A stretch of 64,000 nt of DNA from Poa pratensis (GCA_947311845.1 CAMZMU010000075.1:21052747-21116746); one strand, 5' to 3'; positions 12,431 through 25,200 are shown, numbered from the stretch's first letter. The notes: generated by a model not told the origin, from the sequence alone. Program-made: numbers and translations.

Positions 12431-15400
12431 TTAACAGATTAACGCAGTGTTTTGTGCTGCCTTTGCAGGAGGACAGTCAAGGGATTGCCGCCTTGGTAGA
12501 GCTGGTGGAGAGATCCTGGGGGCTGACGCCGGCATTCTTGGGGCTGGCTCCGCCATCCTGGGGCTGCGCTCGGCTCCGGCTTCGCCTTCTCCGCCTACGG
12601 CAGCTTCAGGATCCGCCAAGGAGGGATCGGCTACGGCAACATGCGGATCCGGGTGTTCCTTGTAGAACTTGCGGATGTCAACCATGTTGGCAACCCGGGT
12701 CGCATAGCCGCGAACAGACCGCAGCACGTCCTGCATCACGATGGCTTGGTTGTTTTCGTCTTCGGTGGGGAAGTACTCGGTGACTTGATGAATATCAGCC
12801 TCCGGGTACCACGCCGCCGTCATCGCCAATGCCAACTTGGCGCCGCCTCGTGCTGCTGAGCGTAGCGTGCTGTCGTGTTCGGTGCCGCCTTCTCCAGCAG
12901 GTCCGGCAGGCATCGAAGTTGACGGGATCGCCGTCCTCCCCAGGGTAGAACTTGGCGGCAAACGCTTTGCCTGCGCCGACAATCTGGTTGACGATTTCGC
13001 CAACTTTCAAGATCGGGCAAGGCGCGGCGTCGTAGCCATGTCATCACCCAAGTTAGCCGGCACTGCACAAAACAAAAGTTACACACTGCAGCTTCAAGTT
13101 TCAAGAGTGCAAGTACAAAGAAATGAAGGATTAGAGACGTACCCAAGACATGCTCGTGGATGGCGTTGACCTCGTCCAGATGGTTTTCAAGTGTTTCCTG
13201 AGCAGCTGGACTGCCTTGACAGTTGTTCCTGCTGCGCTTTGGCATTCTTGTTCACCTGGTCGAGGTTGTTGCTCATGGCTTCAAGTTGTCCCGTCAACTT
13301 GCTAACCTCGGCGCATGGGCCAGCTCCCGCTCATCCAGCTCCTTGGCGTGATCCGCCTTCAGCTTTGCCACCAACCAGCAAGATCTGCAGCTTCGTTCAT
13401 CAAAGCTTGCATGTCAGTGGAGTTCTTGAGAATATCTTGCGCAGTGTTTAGTAATTCTACAAATAAAAAAAAGACGACTAAAATACTTGTCGGAAAAGAA
13501 AAAGAAGTCGGACGAAAAGAAGGCAAAGAAAACTTTGTCACCTTCATCCTTTTTGCGAGCCTCTTCCAAGCTCGCAATCTGGGCGTCCTTCATCTCCACG
13601 TCCTGCTGCAGTTGCTGGCATTCTTTGTTTTTCTTCTCTTGAGCACGGAACAGCTCAAGATTGGAAGCAAGAACGGCCTGCATGCACGAAAACAACATTG
13701 CGGTTAGCACTATTTAGTCAACGAGACCACTTTGCCGGCTAAAATTTTTCAGCCGCCAAAGTGCTCGGGGGCTGGGACTAGGCTACATTACCTCAAGTTG
13801 TCCATGCAGGGTCTCGTGGAGTTCATCCATGTGCGCGTACCATTTGCGGGTACCTTCACGCATGGTCCTTAGCGTTTGCCGGGGTCTTGCAACCCTTTGC
13901 CAGATTGAGAGCCAGGATGGGAGGACGATCCGCCTTGGTCAGCCGCCATCTGTCATCCATCTCTTGCTTCATGGCAATAAATCGAGCGGCATCATTAGCC
14001 GAAGCTTCAGCCGTCTTGGAAAAAGTAGGCCGGCAACTGACTTTTTGCCCGCCATCTTCTCCGTAGCCGCCTCTGCGGTACCAGCAGCTGTGTACGTTCC
14101 CTGGCATACAACCACGGGAACGCCAACTGTGGGCGTTGTCGGCGCAGCGGCTGGAGAAGAGCGTGGTGGCTTGCCCCTGCCGGCAGAAATTTCAGTTGGC
14201 GCGGAGCTTGGGCATGGCTGGCTTGCCCCTGTAAGCAGAAAAGTGCAAGTTTGTCAGTACAAACTTATATCAAAATGGCTAAGTCAGGGAAAGCAAAAGT
14301 TTGCCTACCGCTTGAATGGGACATTCCCCACGGTCTCATCCTCTGCATCAGCGAGGTGGCCGCTTCTTCCTCTTCTCCAAATCCTTGGTGGAGCTGCTCA
14401 TCTTGCGCTTCTTCGACTTGCTGGCACCGGTGTCGTACCAGTTAGGAGCCAAGTCTTCCTCCCCCAAGGTTTGCAGCTGAAAAGGAAACAAGACAGAACA
14501 ATTCAGTACCCAGTGGACAAAGATGTCAAGAAATGACAAAGTAGCTTTGGCTTACCGCTGGGGCTGGGTTGTCATGGGTGAACATGGCGACGCCTTCAGC
14601 CGCCTTCACCGACAGAGGCTTGACAAGCTCTCTGAGCCGGTACTCTAGTGCATCTTGGTCAAGGATGCTGTTGCCGGCGTCATCCGCCTTGTACTCGCAC
14701 ATCTTCAGTGGGCGATGGCGGAGTGGCATTATCTTCCTCGACACCCAGCAGATGACGGTGTCAACTCCGTCAAGTTGCGGAGCCATCATCGTCTTCGTCA
14801 AGAACTCGATCCGCCTGACGGCAATTCGAAGCTCAGCCGACAAGCTGCTAAGCGGCACCTTTGCCGTCCAACAGGCCTTGTGGGTTGGCGGACCGTTGAC
14901 AAAACAGGCATCCCCTGTGTGTGCGGGTGTCGGGATGTCCTTGCAGTAGAAAAAGTGCTGGTCCAGTGCTTCACCGACTCGATGTATGGTATCTTTGGGT
15001 ACCAGTCGGGTTGGCGGCAGTTGAAGGTGACGCTACCGCAAGTTGCCAGATGGCCGCCTGGTATGGTTTGCCGGCGGCATAGGAAGCAGTACTTGAATAG
15101 CTCTATGGACGCAGCTATGCCTAAGTACCCTTCGCACAAAGCCTGGAAGCCGGCTAGCACTAGAATACTGTTGGGCGCTATGTTGTGCGGCTGCAGCCCA
15201 TAAAAACTAAGCACCGCCAAGAAGAAGGCGGAAAGCGGCAAGGACATACCGCGGAGGCTGTGCGACGCCAACATGACGCGCTCGCCGTCTTGCGGGTCAG
15301 GGACTGCCTCGTCGCCTGGAACCCTCCAGGAGCATTCCGTCTTTGGCGGTATGTAGCCGCCTTCCTCCAGCTCCTTCAGATAGGCTGACGTCATAACTGA

Positions 15401-15711
15401 CGGCAGCCAGTACCTGGAGCCAAGGTCCCCGTCTCCTCTTCATCCTCGCGTCGTCGTCGTCATCGGCGGCAGCTTCCGCCGTGGCCTCAGTGCTGGTCGC
15501 CGCTAGGGATGGGAGCGGGAAGGTCGGAGCAGATGCTGCAGGCGCGCCGGAGTTGGGGAAGAAGAGGAAACCTCACCCGTGCCACGGTGGCGAAGGAGAG
15601 GTCACGGCGCGCTCGGGGACCACCGCCGCCGCTGGCAGATCCAGATCCAGCCGTGGTCGCCGAGGCCGCAGCCAGCGCCGCCGCCGCCGAATCTTGCTGA
15701 GTGCTCGCCAT
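12431..15711 (-). pseudogene. Antisense ORF of the Tat-like element, with introns (Transposase_28 domain)
   Basis: Reads opposite to gag-pol. A plausible start is ATG 15711-15709 (MASTQQDSAAAAL...). The frame from 15394 to about 14900 has GYIPPKTECSWRVPGDE, GMSLPLSAFFLAVLSFYGLQ, and NIAPNSILVLAGFQALCEGY, matching the putative gypsy-type transposon domain PF04195 (Transposase_28). Introns with plant-like borders are visible: 14555-14477 (GTAAG...TTTTCAG, 79 bp) and 14308-14229 (GTAGG...TTACAG, 80 bp). Further exon-like blocks follow at 13710-13560 (coiled-coil-like, rich in Lys/Glu/Gln) and 13003-12431. A frame change near 14940 and others suggest decay. Such aORFs are known in Tat elements; the function is unknown. 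Confidence 0.8.
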
Positions 15712-16242
15712 TTGCCGTGGAGGCTCTGCTCGTGCTCGCCGGAGTTGAGTACGGGGAGGAGGAGAGCTCGGGAAGATGAGGAGGCGCGGTGGGTGCGAAT
15801 GGGGAAGAAGACCAACCTCGGCGTGCCCTTTGGGTATTTTACTCCACGCGCCAAGATTCGTGCGCGAGATTGGGGGGACGCACGATTTCCGCCACGTGCC
15901 CACGATTTGCACGTCGTGGCAACGGTGTCTGCGGCCCTCTCCCCGATTCTTGTGCGTAGTGGAGAAACAATCATGACACATGCCCAAGTCCAAACTGTCG
16001 TGGACTGCATGACGTCATCCGTCAACATTTGACGGACTGTCAAATGACAAGACTGGTGCCGGGAAGATTCCTGACAACGGTCAGGCCGTCTTTCCCATGA
16101 TGGCGGCAAAACATCCGACTACGTTAGGCGGATCGCCGCTTACTTTCAACTTTGGAATGCTTCAAGCTCTTCAGCCGCTTACAAGACAAGACGGACGTTG
16201 CCGACAAGAAGAAGACGACGCCTGAAGAACTCGAACCCTTCC
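15712..16242 (-). other. Leader region upstream of the antisense ORF
   Basis: Between the antisense start and the 3' LTR. It should hold the promoter and 5' leader of the reverse-strand transcript, unless that transcript starts in the LTR. No certain TATA box seen. In the sense direction it is 3' untranslated sequence. Confidence 0.45.
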
Positions 16243-16251
16243 AGGGGCTAA
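16243..16251 (+). other. Polypurine tract of the Tat-like element
   Basis: AGGGGCTAA directly before the TG of the 3' LTR. The same kind of tract, reversed, stands next to the LTR at 29744. Confidence 0.75.
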
Positions 16252-16778
16252 TGTTGGGGATATACCTACTAGGGGTATCACCAGCATGGATCAATCCGGC
16301 TAGTCCAGGGTGGCCCGCAGTGGTGGTGAAGGCTTTGCCTGCCGGGCGGCCCAGATAGCTGACGACCAAGGAAGGCGGATGCCGGCAAGGAGGAGGCCCA
16401 AGACTGAAGCCCATGAAGCCACCAAGACCAAGACGGAAGGCGGCAGACTTGCCGGCTAGGTTTAGGACTCTGTATGCTTGCCGGATACGTAATCACCTTG
16501 TAACCCTAGGTCCAGCCGCCTATATAAGCAGGACCTCGGGACGCCTTTAGGGCATCCAACCGATACTTTCAGACACAATCAACTCATTGTAACATGTACT
16601 TCGGCTATTGCCTTATAGTGAGTTATAGCAGCACGTAGGGCTCCGCCACCGCCGTGGAGCCTGAAGCTGGGTAAACCGCCGTGTACAATCCCACCTCGAC
16701 GACGTCCACCTTCTTGCCCTACGTTCACCCTCGGCTAGAAGGACCCCGTCTCCTATCCAAGATGCCGATACGACGACA
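16252..16778 (+). repeat. 3' LTR of the Tat-like Gypsy element
   Basis: 527 bp, TG...CA, nearly identical to 4745-5265, followed by GATCA (16779-16783), the target duplication. Confidence 0.92.
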
Positions 16779-16783
16779 GATCA

Positions 16784-17645
16784 TCGATCCACACCCCAAA
16801 CCACCTACCTCAGGACACTCGAACTGACTTTTAGACTCCTCTGGAACCTCTGGACACTCTACTCTACCCCTGAAGATTCTTATGAAGCTTCGTGAAGCCC
16901 AAGAACCAAGGAAGTCGACAACGACGTTCCTCCTCCACTCAACCGAAGAAGTACAAGAGTAAATACAACCTACCCAGAGGCATCCAAGGAGAACCAAACG
17001 TCGGAAGCACCTGCTGTGAACCACGTCAATCACCAAGCAACCTCCGACGCGACTAGAAGTTTTAACATCCCCCTTCCAACTGGAAACCGGAGAGAGTCAA
17101 GTACACAGACTTGATGCACCCTGAGCACAACACGTCCCCGCCTGCGACCCTCGTAAGTCGACAACATCAGGATGTGATGTCTGCACCAACTCCAAGCACC
17201 AAGGAGCGACACCCAAGGCGAAGATCGTCAAGCTACCTCGGAAGAACGATGCCTCCAAGTCAACTCCAGATGCAACCTTCAACATGACCCTTCAAAACCC
17301 CTTTTTAAGGGGGGGGGGGGAAGACCTGCAAGAGGTATACAAGAACGTGGTAACAACTAGTTCCTTGCACCTTAGCCTTGTAGTATCTGGAAATAACCAA
17401 CCAAGAATATCCATCAGCGTCGATCGTCAAGTCAACCCTATCATCAAGGATTTGACCTCATCAGAGAAGATTATCAACAAGGAAAGACCTCGCAACATCA
17501 ATTTGTCAACATCTCACATGGCGACTTCCCTGAAGAAGCATCGACCTCGGAAGTATAGTCAGCCCAAAACCCGTGCCCTCGTACTCCCCCGTTACCCACC
17601 GGACAAATCTCGAGGACGAGATTTATTTTTAAGGGGGGAAGGATC
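16784..17645 (+). other. LARD internal domain, second part, with two polypurine tracts
   Basis: Continuation of the LARD core after the nested element. It has no convincing ORF; the 128-codon frame at 17284-17670 runs into the LTR. Two T-then-purine tracts are present: 17307-17323 (AAGG followed by a long G run) and 17631-17643 (AAGGGGGGAAGGA). The second abuts the LTR start and should be the functional plus-strand primer. Confidence 0.6.
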
Positions 17646-18652
17646 TGTCACATACCAAATTTGGAACTAAGAAAAATTTAGTTTTACAAGACCCAAAATT
17701 CAGAACCAATAAAAACTTTTTGAAATGTTTCACTAATGGTTGTGGATTCCTTCCCATTGCTATGTTTGACCTTGTGTGACTTGATGTTGAAGTTGTTTGA
17801 CCACTAAATTCAAACCTAAGAACTTAACTAAAGATAAAAATATATTTAACATTGGTGATCATGTCATGACAAGAAAATATTCCATATATCCTTTCCATTC
17901 TTATTTCGGGCCAAATTCCATTTCAATGATACTGGGTTTAGCAACAACCAAAACTAATACCCAGTATTTGAGAAAGTAAAAGTATTTCCAAATTCAAGTC
18001 TTTCTAAAACTATGGAGATCTATATACTATCTCCAACCTTGATATCCCTCTTGTATTTGTAGCTCTTATTTTAAACTCATACTTTCATTCTCTTCGAAAA
18101 TAATACAAGTGTGGAATATATCATCCCATATATTTTCTTTAGTGAAACCTTTTGGACATATCAAATTATTGGCTGAGCATCCTTAACAACATCTTGTCAT
18201 GGTTAGGTGTGATCACTCTATCGCATAAATATATTGAAGGTTTTGAAATTGGTTGCTTACCTTATGTTTGTGGTTTGACTTGTGTAGACTGGTAAGTGTG
18301 GCTGCTCCTTTTTGTGTATGTGACTTGTTTGTCTTGAATGCATCATCCTTGTGATTGTTGTGATCTTGATCTTGTTGTGCTGTTGCTTGTGTATATAATT
18401 AATCAAGTGTGCCAGAGTAGTAAATTAAAAACACACTTGATAACAAATTTGGTATGTGACTTAAATTTAAAACAAACTCCTCAAATTATTCAACAAATGG
18501 AAATTTCCCTTACCTAATTATCTAATTCCTTTAAACAAATATTTTCTCTATGAAAATAAAAATTATTTGAAGTTAATATATTTGTCAAGGAAGTTCCAAG
18601 AGTTCAAAAATAATATTTTGAACTTGCTTTAAAATTTCTAAAGGATTATAAA
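17646..18652 (+). repeat. Start of the LARD 3' LTR (before the Helitron pair)
   Basis: Begins TGTCACATACC directly after the purine tract. AT-rich, no ORF above about 60 codons. Host sequence resumes at 25831 after the Helitron pair. Confidence 0.7.
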
Positions 18653-19110
18653 TCTATCTATTATATACTTAAAACACAGGATAACCAATGGTTAGGATTA
18701 ATCGAAACCAAACAACAAAAAAACAACGGTTTAGATTTGATGAGAAAACGCGAGAGGGCATAGAAAGAGGCGTACGGAGCCGTAGAGGGCAAGGAGAGTA
18801 ACCACGCCATCTAAGAAGTCCTTTTGTCATACGATCCGTGTTAGAGACAGAAAATAAAAACAAGTAGAGAAGTGCGCATCCGTACAGAGAAAGGAGATTA
18901 GCAACACACCCGTTTAAAAAATTATTTTCTCATCGATCTGGATGGTCAATAAACAAGATGCGTATCATCTTGGTTTACCTTCCGGGCTGCTTTAGAAGGA
19001 TCGTGAGTTTAAATATGTACAAACTACGGGACGGAAACAGAACCTGACTTGGAAATAGAAGTCGCCAAGCTCGACTCGAGTTGGAACACATGCGACGACG
19101 TCGTGCGCTT

Positions 19111-19545
19111 ATGACGATCCATCAAGTACAAGCCCGACGGATCGACGGCACGGCAGCGTTGCATACCGGTGTCCTTGACGACACGATCAAGTACAAGCCT
19201 AGCGAGTAGCGAATCGAGGCAGCGATGCATATGCATCCATGACGATCCAATCAAGTACAAATCCGGCGGATCGACGACACGGCAGCGATGTATGCTGCCG
19301 TCCATGACGATTCCATGAAGTACAAGCTCGGCGGATCCACAGCAGGGCAGCGATGCATACAGCACGCGCTCATGCGATGCATACCGGCATTCATGACCAT
19401 CCCATGAAGTGCAAGCCCGGCGAATTGTCGAGCCATGCGTGCGTCTACGATGATCCAATCAAGTACAAGCCGGCGGATCGACGACAGCGATGTATACTGA
19501 CCCTTCCATCAAGTACAAACTCGGCGGATCGACGGCACGAACAGT
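19111..19545 (+). repeat. Minisatellite inside Helitron copy 1
   Basis: About seven irregular units of roughly 45-90 bp share the core ATCAAGTACAAGCCCGGCGG followed by ATCGACGGCACGGCAGCGAT and a GCATAC-like string. Unit starts near 19120, 19183, 19245, 19310, 19400, 19452 and 19503. The open frames on both strands here are readings of this repeat and are not genes. Confidence 0.85.
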
Positions 19546-20977
19546 CCTAGCAAAGAAAACGAGCTTCATGCCGTTCTGGCCGAGGTACAGTGAGTGCACG
19601 CCTCGCGACTCGCGAGCATTGAGCTCCCGACCAGATGATAGAAGACATCACGGCAGGAACTGGCGAGGAGGCCGTCCGCCTGGAGTACTCAACCAGATCG
19701 CGCACTCATGACGCATGAACCCCAACCATGATTTGATAGCAACACAGACAATACGGATCACCGACGTTAGCACGTCCAGCGGTAGCTAATATCGGGTCGA
19801 TCAACAGCTTCATTTTTGTTTTAGTTGTATACATATACAACTTTCTTACTTCTCTTAGGAACAACCTACAAAGATCTCCTGATGGTGTTCCCCAACAGCA
19901 CTAGCTGAATCTTTATTTTCAAGTCCATCATGTGCCAACACATATTTTATCTCATGATTGTTGATTTAGAAGAGGAGGACGTGCAGCGGATCTTTCAGAA
20001 AATTTGATGGCCGACGTCTTCTTTGAGGCTGCCGCGAGGAAGAGAGGCGGACTGACGATGCAGCTGTTCAGTTCCTCGACACCGTCGAAACTTCCTACGC
20101 CGAATCACCGGGCAAGAATTTATGTACCCTCAAGTTTTCTGCTCTAGATATAACTTTACATGCACTTACTGGATTGATGGCATGCGTTCCACTTCATAAT
20201 TAGGATAGATCATGGATGTCAGCAACACAACAATCAAGTTTTTCACTCTCTGCTTAATTGTGCACAGAGTTATTGTTGCGACTGCTTTGTGTTTTTTTTA
20301 CTGGGAGGTGTATTAGGACCAACTATAGAACACAACGAGGTATAATTGTTGATGCCTTTCTTATATATTTCTACCGGCCGTTAGCCTAAATAATTGCTTA
20401 TTTCAATTTCTTAACAATGCCATGCATGTATTTGAAAAGCCCTATAAATAGTACTGCATTATTTCTCTTTATTTTTGTTTGCATGTACAATTTACTTGGA
20501 TTTGTTTAGTTGTGACTTCTAAGTCTGGAATCCAGATTTTGTTTGATAACTTCCACTGAATATACAATGTAATTAAATTTCCGTAGCAGGGAAAGAAACA
20601 TGCACGGAGGTAGTATAGAGACAAATGTTGAAATAAGGCATGACCTATGATAATTGGAGTAGAGGTAATACTGAAGATAAACCCGGAGGTAGTATGGCAA
20701 TATAGGGTTTTGCACGTCGGGGCCGTATGTCGAAACCACATGTTGTTCAATTCAAAACGTATGGTCCCAATAATCTAATAAATAAAAATAAGATAAATAG
20801 TTTCACAAAATGGTATCAGGTTTTTCTATCATAATTTTGCACTACACTCTTTGCCTACTCAGATACTGAGTTGTGTACTGTTAAATGCTAAAGAAGCAAA
20901 AGAAAATATGATTAATTATTTAGGACATGCCCAAATAACAAACAAATTATGTTTCAAATATGACTATGGGTAGCGAG

Positions 20978-21011
20978 TCTAGCCGCGCAAATGCGAGACC
21001 CACCCTGCTAA
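20978..21011 (+). other. Internal Helitron-like 3' terminus (degenerate)
   Basis: TCTAGCCGCGCAAATGCGAG, then ACCCACCCTG and CTAA, resembles the true 3' end (TCTAGCCGCGTAAATGCGCG, then GGCCACCCAG and CTAG). The right arm of the stem is damaged (CGAGA in place of CGCGG). The copy-2 equivalent is at 24563-24596. Confidence 0.7.
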
Positions 21012-21639
21012 GAGGTATGTCTATATTTTTCTCCTGAAATTTTTCTCAACATAGACATCTTTACAATGAGCTGTAAGAGAGTAGGATGAAGTTTCAAATA
21101 CTTGGAGATCCTGAATTTTAAGAGCAGTCTAAAACTTTACCCTGAGTTGTTAATATGATCAAAACTTGGATGCCAACAAATGCACCAAATAATAAGCAGA
21201 CAAAGAATTAATGTTTTGTCTTCATTAGTCAATTACAATTTGCTGTATTTACTTAGGATTGGCTGCTTATTACAGGGATCAAATACATCTCTTTCCGTGT
21301 TCTCACTTAGGCCGCCTCATGCTCTTCAGTGTATAAAAAACAAGAGTTAATTTTGTTGGGGAGAAGGTTGCACTATTTTGCTTGCTCCCAGCTCACTTTT
21401 CAGCTGCAGCCTGCATGTCCTTTTTGAGCTAAAATCCTTCAGGTACGTGGCCATCAATCCATTGTACACAAGCTGTTTTGTAGAATTGATGGATAGTGTA
21501 ACTACGCAGTTTTTTGTTGCATTAGTGGCACTTAAGTTCACTTCACGGCATAATATTTACAAGTTAGTAATTATTACTCAAAAGTCATGCTTTTATTGTA
21601 CATTTTCCATATTAATTGATCTGATGTCCCAATGATACT

Positions 21640-21890
21640 AAGATGTGAAATTGTGGAATTGTAAGATCTTCCCGTTTTTCATTGATGCGGATACAGTTGG
21701 TTATATTTGTCGGAATGCAGGAGGTCACTTAAAATGCATGAATGTTGGGTACCTCTCACAACACATATACATGGAACAGATGTACTATGCTCCGAGGATG
21801 CAGGTCGCTATAGCTTAGAGGAGAAAATCATCTTCCTTCTTGATTCTCGAGGAGATGTCTCTATGGAAGTAAATTTTTATTTTTGAAGGC
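21640..21890 (+). other. Exon-like fragment in Helitron, unidentified
   Basis: In copy 2 an open frame of 80 codons (25230-25472) runs through a GGAATGCAG/GAGG acceptor-like string and ends TAA/TGA-rich. In copy 1 the same frame is broken by one missing G at about 21750. It could be a captured gene exon, as is common in Helitrons. I recognise no family. The copy-2 version is at 25230-25472. Confidence 0.3.
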
Positions 21891-22244
21891 ATACACTCCA
21901 AGCTTTACTTTCGCTTATGTAATCGATGATGTACGATTATGGCTTTGAAATAAAATGCGCCGAAAATTTTGCGTTATAAATACCTCTTTGGTTCAATTAA
22001 TTGCATATTAGTTCTACTATAAGGATGGGTAAATAAATATAACATCATATAAGGACAAATCATACGCCAAAGGAATAATATCACGGTACTTGATGAGTAT
22101 AACCCCACATTATGTTATTTCTCTTATTACAACGTTGGGTTGAATCAAATAACATTAAAATAAGGAACTCGAACATCCGAGAAAGAGATAATATAAAGGT
22201 ACTTGGTGATTCTAGCCGCGTAAATGCGCGGGCCACCCAGCTAG

Positions 22245-25200
22245 TTATATACTTAAAACACAGGATAACCAATGGTTAGGATTAATCGAAACCAAACAAC
22301 AAAAAAACAACGGTTTAGATTTGATGAGAAAACGCGAGAGGGCATAGAAAGAGGCGTACGGAGCCGTAGAGGGCAAGGAGAGTAACCACGCCATCTAAGA
22401 AGTCCTTTTGTCATACGATCCGTGTTAGAGACAGAAAATAAAAACAAGTAGAGAAGTGCGCATCCGTACAGAGAAAGGAGATTAGCAACACACCCGTTTA
22501 AAAAATTATTTTCTCATCGATCTGGATGGTCAATAAACAAGATGCGTATCATCTTGGTTTACCTTCCGGGCTGCTTTAGAAGGATCGTGAGTTTAAATAT
22601 GTACAAACTACGGGACGGAAACAGAACCTGACTTGGAAATAGAAGTCGCCAAGCTCGACTCGAGTTGGAACACATGCGACGACGTCGTGCGCTTATGACG
22701 ATCCATCAAGTACAAGCCCGACGGATCGACGGCACGGCAGCGTTGCATACCGGTGTCCTTGACGACACGATCAAGTACAAGCCTAGCGAGTAGCGAATCG
22801 AGGCAGCGATGCATATGCATCCATGACGATCCAATCAAGTACAAATCCGGCGGATCGACGACACGGCAGCGATGTATGCTGCCGTCCATGACGATTCCAT
22901 GAAGTACAAGCTCGGCGGATCCACAGCAGGGCAGCGATGCATACAGCACGCGCTCATGCGATGCATACCGGCATTCATGACCATCCCATGAAGTGCAAGC
23001 CCGGCGAATTGTCGAGCCATGCGTGCGTCTACGATGATCCAATCAAGTACAAGCCGGCGGATCGACGACAGCGATGTATACTGACCCTTCCATCAAGTAC
23101 AAACTCGGCGGATCGACGGCACGAACAGTCCTAGCAAAGAAAACGAGCTTCATGCCGTTCTGGCCGAGGTACAGTGAGTGCACGCCTCGCGACTCGCGAG
23201 CATTGAGCTCCCGACCAGATGATAGAAGACATCACGGCAGGAACTGGCGAGGAGGCCGTCCGCCTGGAGTACTCAACCAGATCGCGCACTCATGACGCAT
23301 GAACCCCAACCATGATTTGATAGCAACACAGACAATACGGATCACCGACGTTAGCACGTCCAGCGGTAGCTAATATCGGGTCGATCAACAGCTTCATTTT
23401 TGTTTTAGTTGTATACATATACAACTTTCTTACTTCTCTTAGGAACAACCTACAAAGATCTCCTGATGGTGTTCCCCAACAGCACTAGCTGAATCTTTAT
23501 TTTCAAGTCCATCATGTGCCAACACATATTTTATCTCATGATTGTTGATTTAGAAGAGGAGGACGTGCAGCGGATCTTTCAGAAAATTTGATGGCCGACG
23601 TCTTCTTTGAGGCTGCCGCGAGGAAGAGAGGCGGACTGACGATGCAGCTGTTCAGTTCCTCGACACCGTCGAAACTTCCTACGCCGAATCACCGGGCAAG
23701 AATTTATGTACCCTCAAGTTTTCTGCTCTAGATATAACTTTACATGCACTTACTGGATTGATGGCATGCGTTCCACTTCATAATTAGGATAGATCATGGA
23801 TGTCAGCAACACAACAATCAAGTTTTTCACTCTCTGCTTAATTGTGCACAGAGTTATTGTTGCGACTGCTTTGTGTTTTTTTTACTGGGAGGTGTATTAG
23901 GACCAACTATAGAACACAACGAGGTATAATTGTTGATGCCTTTCTTATATATTTCTACCGGCCGTTAGCCTAAATAATTGCTTATTTCAATTTCTTAACA
24001 ATGCCATGCATGTATTTGAAAAGCCCTATAAATAGTACTGCATTATTTCTCTTTATTTTTGTTTGCATGTACAATTTACTTGGATTTGTTTAGTTGTGAC
24101 TTCTAAGTCTGGAATCCAGATTTTGTTTGATAACTTCCACTGAATATACAATGTAATTAAATTTCCGTAGCAGGGAAAGAAACATGCACGGAGGTAGTAT
24201 AGAGACAAATGTTGAAATAAGGCATGACCTATGATAATTGGAGTAGAGGTAATACTGAAGATAAACCCGGAGGTAGTATGGCAATATAGGGTTTTGCACG
24301 TCGGGGCCGTATGTCGAAACCACATGTTGTTCAATTCAAAACGTATGGTCCCAATAATCTAATAAATAAAAATAAGATAAATAGTTTCACAAAATGGTAT
24401 CAGGTTTTTTCTATCATAATTTTGCACTACACTCTTTGCCTACTCAGATACTGAGTTGTGTACTGTTAAATGCTAAAGAAGCAAAAGAAAATATGATTAA
24501 TTATTTAGGACATGCCCAAATAACAAACAAATTATGTTTCAAATATGACTATGGGTAGCGAGTCTAGCCGCGCAAATGCGAGACCCACCCTGCTAAGAGG
24601 TATGTCTATATTTTTCTCCTGAAATTTTTCTCAACATAGACATCTTTACAATGAGCTGTAAGAGAGTAGGATGAAGTTTCAAATACTTGGAGATCCTGAA
24701 TTTTAAGAGCAGTCTAAAACTTTACCCTGAGTTGTTAATATGATCAAAACTTGGATGCCAACAAATGCACCAAATAATAAGCAGACAAAGAATTAATGTT
24801 TTGTCTTCATTAGTCAATTACAATTTGCTGTATTTACTTAGGATTGGCTGCTTATTACAGGGATCAAATACATCTCTTTCCGTGTTCTCACTTAGGCCGC
24901 CTCATGCTCTTCAGTGTATAAAAAACAAGAGTTAATTTTGTTGGGGAGAAGGTTGCACTATTTTGCTTGCTCCCAGCTCACTTTTCAGCTGCAGCCTGCA
25001 TGTCCTTTTTGAGCTAAAATCCTTCAGGTACGTGGCCATCAATCCATTGTACACAAGCTGTTTTGTAGAATTGATGGATAGTGTAACTACGCAGTTTTTT
25101 GTTGCATTAGTGGCACTTAAGTTCACTTCACGGCATAATATTTACAAGTTAGTAATTATTACTCAAAAGTCATGCTTTTATTGTACATTTTCCATATTAA

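Larger units (their letters stand above)
4745..16778 (+). mobile_element. Tat-lineage Ty3/Gypsy retrotransposon, degenerate, nested
   Basis: A 12.0-kb element with LTRs of 521 and 527 bp, both starting TGTTGGGG and ending CGACA, flanked by the five-base duplication GATCA at 4740-4744 and 16779-16783. Order: LTR, PBS, gag, protease, RT, RNase H, a second RNase H, integrase, then a reverse-strand spliced ORF, a purine tract and the LTR. The second RNase H and the antisense ORF between pol and the 3' LTR are known marks of the Tat lineage (RIRE2 and Grande type). Many frameshifts make it non-autonomous today. Confidence 0.93.
18653..22244 (+). mobile_element. Helitron copy 1 (non-autonomous, 3.6 kb)
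   Basis: Starts with TC (TCTATCTATTATATAC) after an A and ends in CTAG (22241-22244). A hairpin with stem CCGCG (22216-22220) and CGCGG (22227-22231) and loop TAAATG lies ten bases before the terminus. These are the standard plant Helitron ends (5' TC, 3' hairpin plus CTRR). There is no terminal inverted repeat and no target duplication. It has no Rep/helicase coding, so it would depend on an autonomous partner. It contains a minisatellite and exon-like fragments that I cannot identify. Confidence 0.88.

Noticed and set aside
19024..19458. 144-codon reverse frame in the Helitron (repeated at 22608-23042) as a gene
   Set aside because: It is a reading of the minisatellite; similar frames appear on both strands and no domain is visible.
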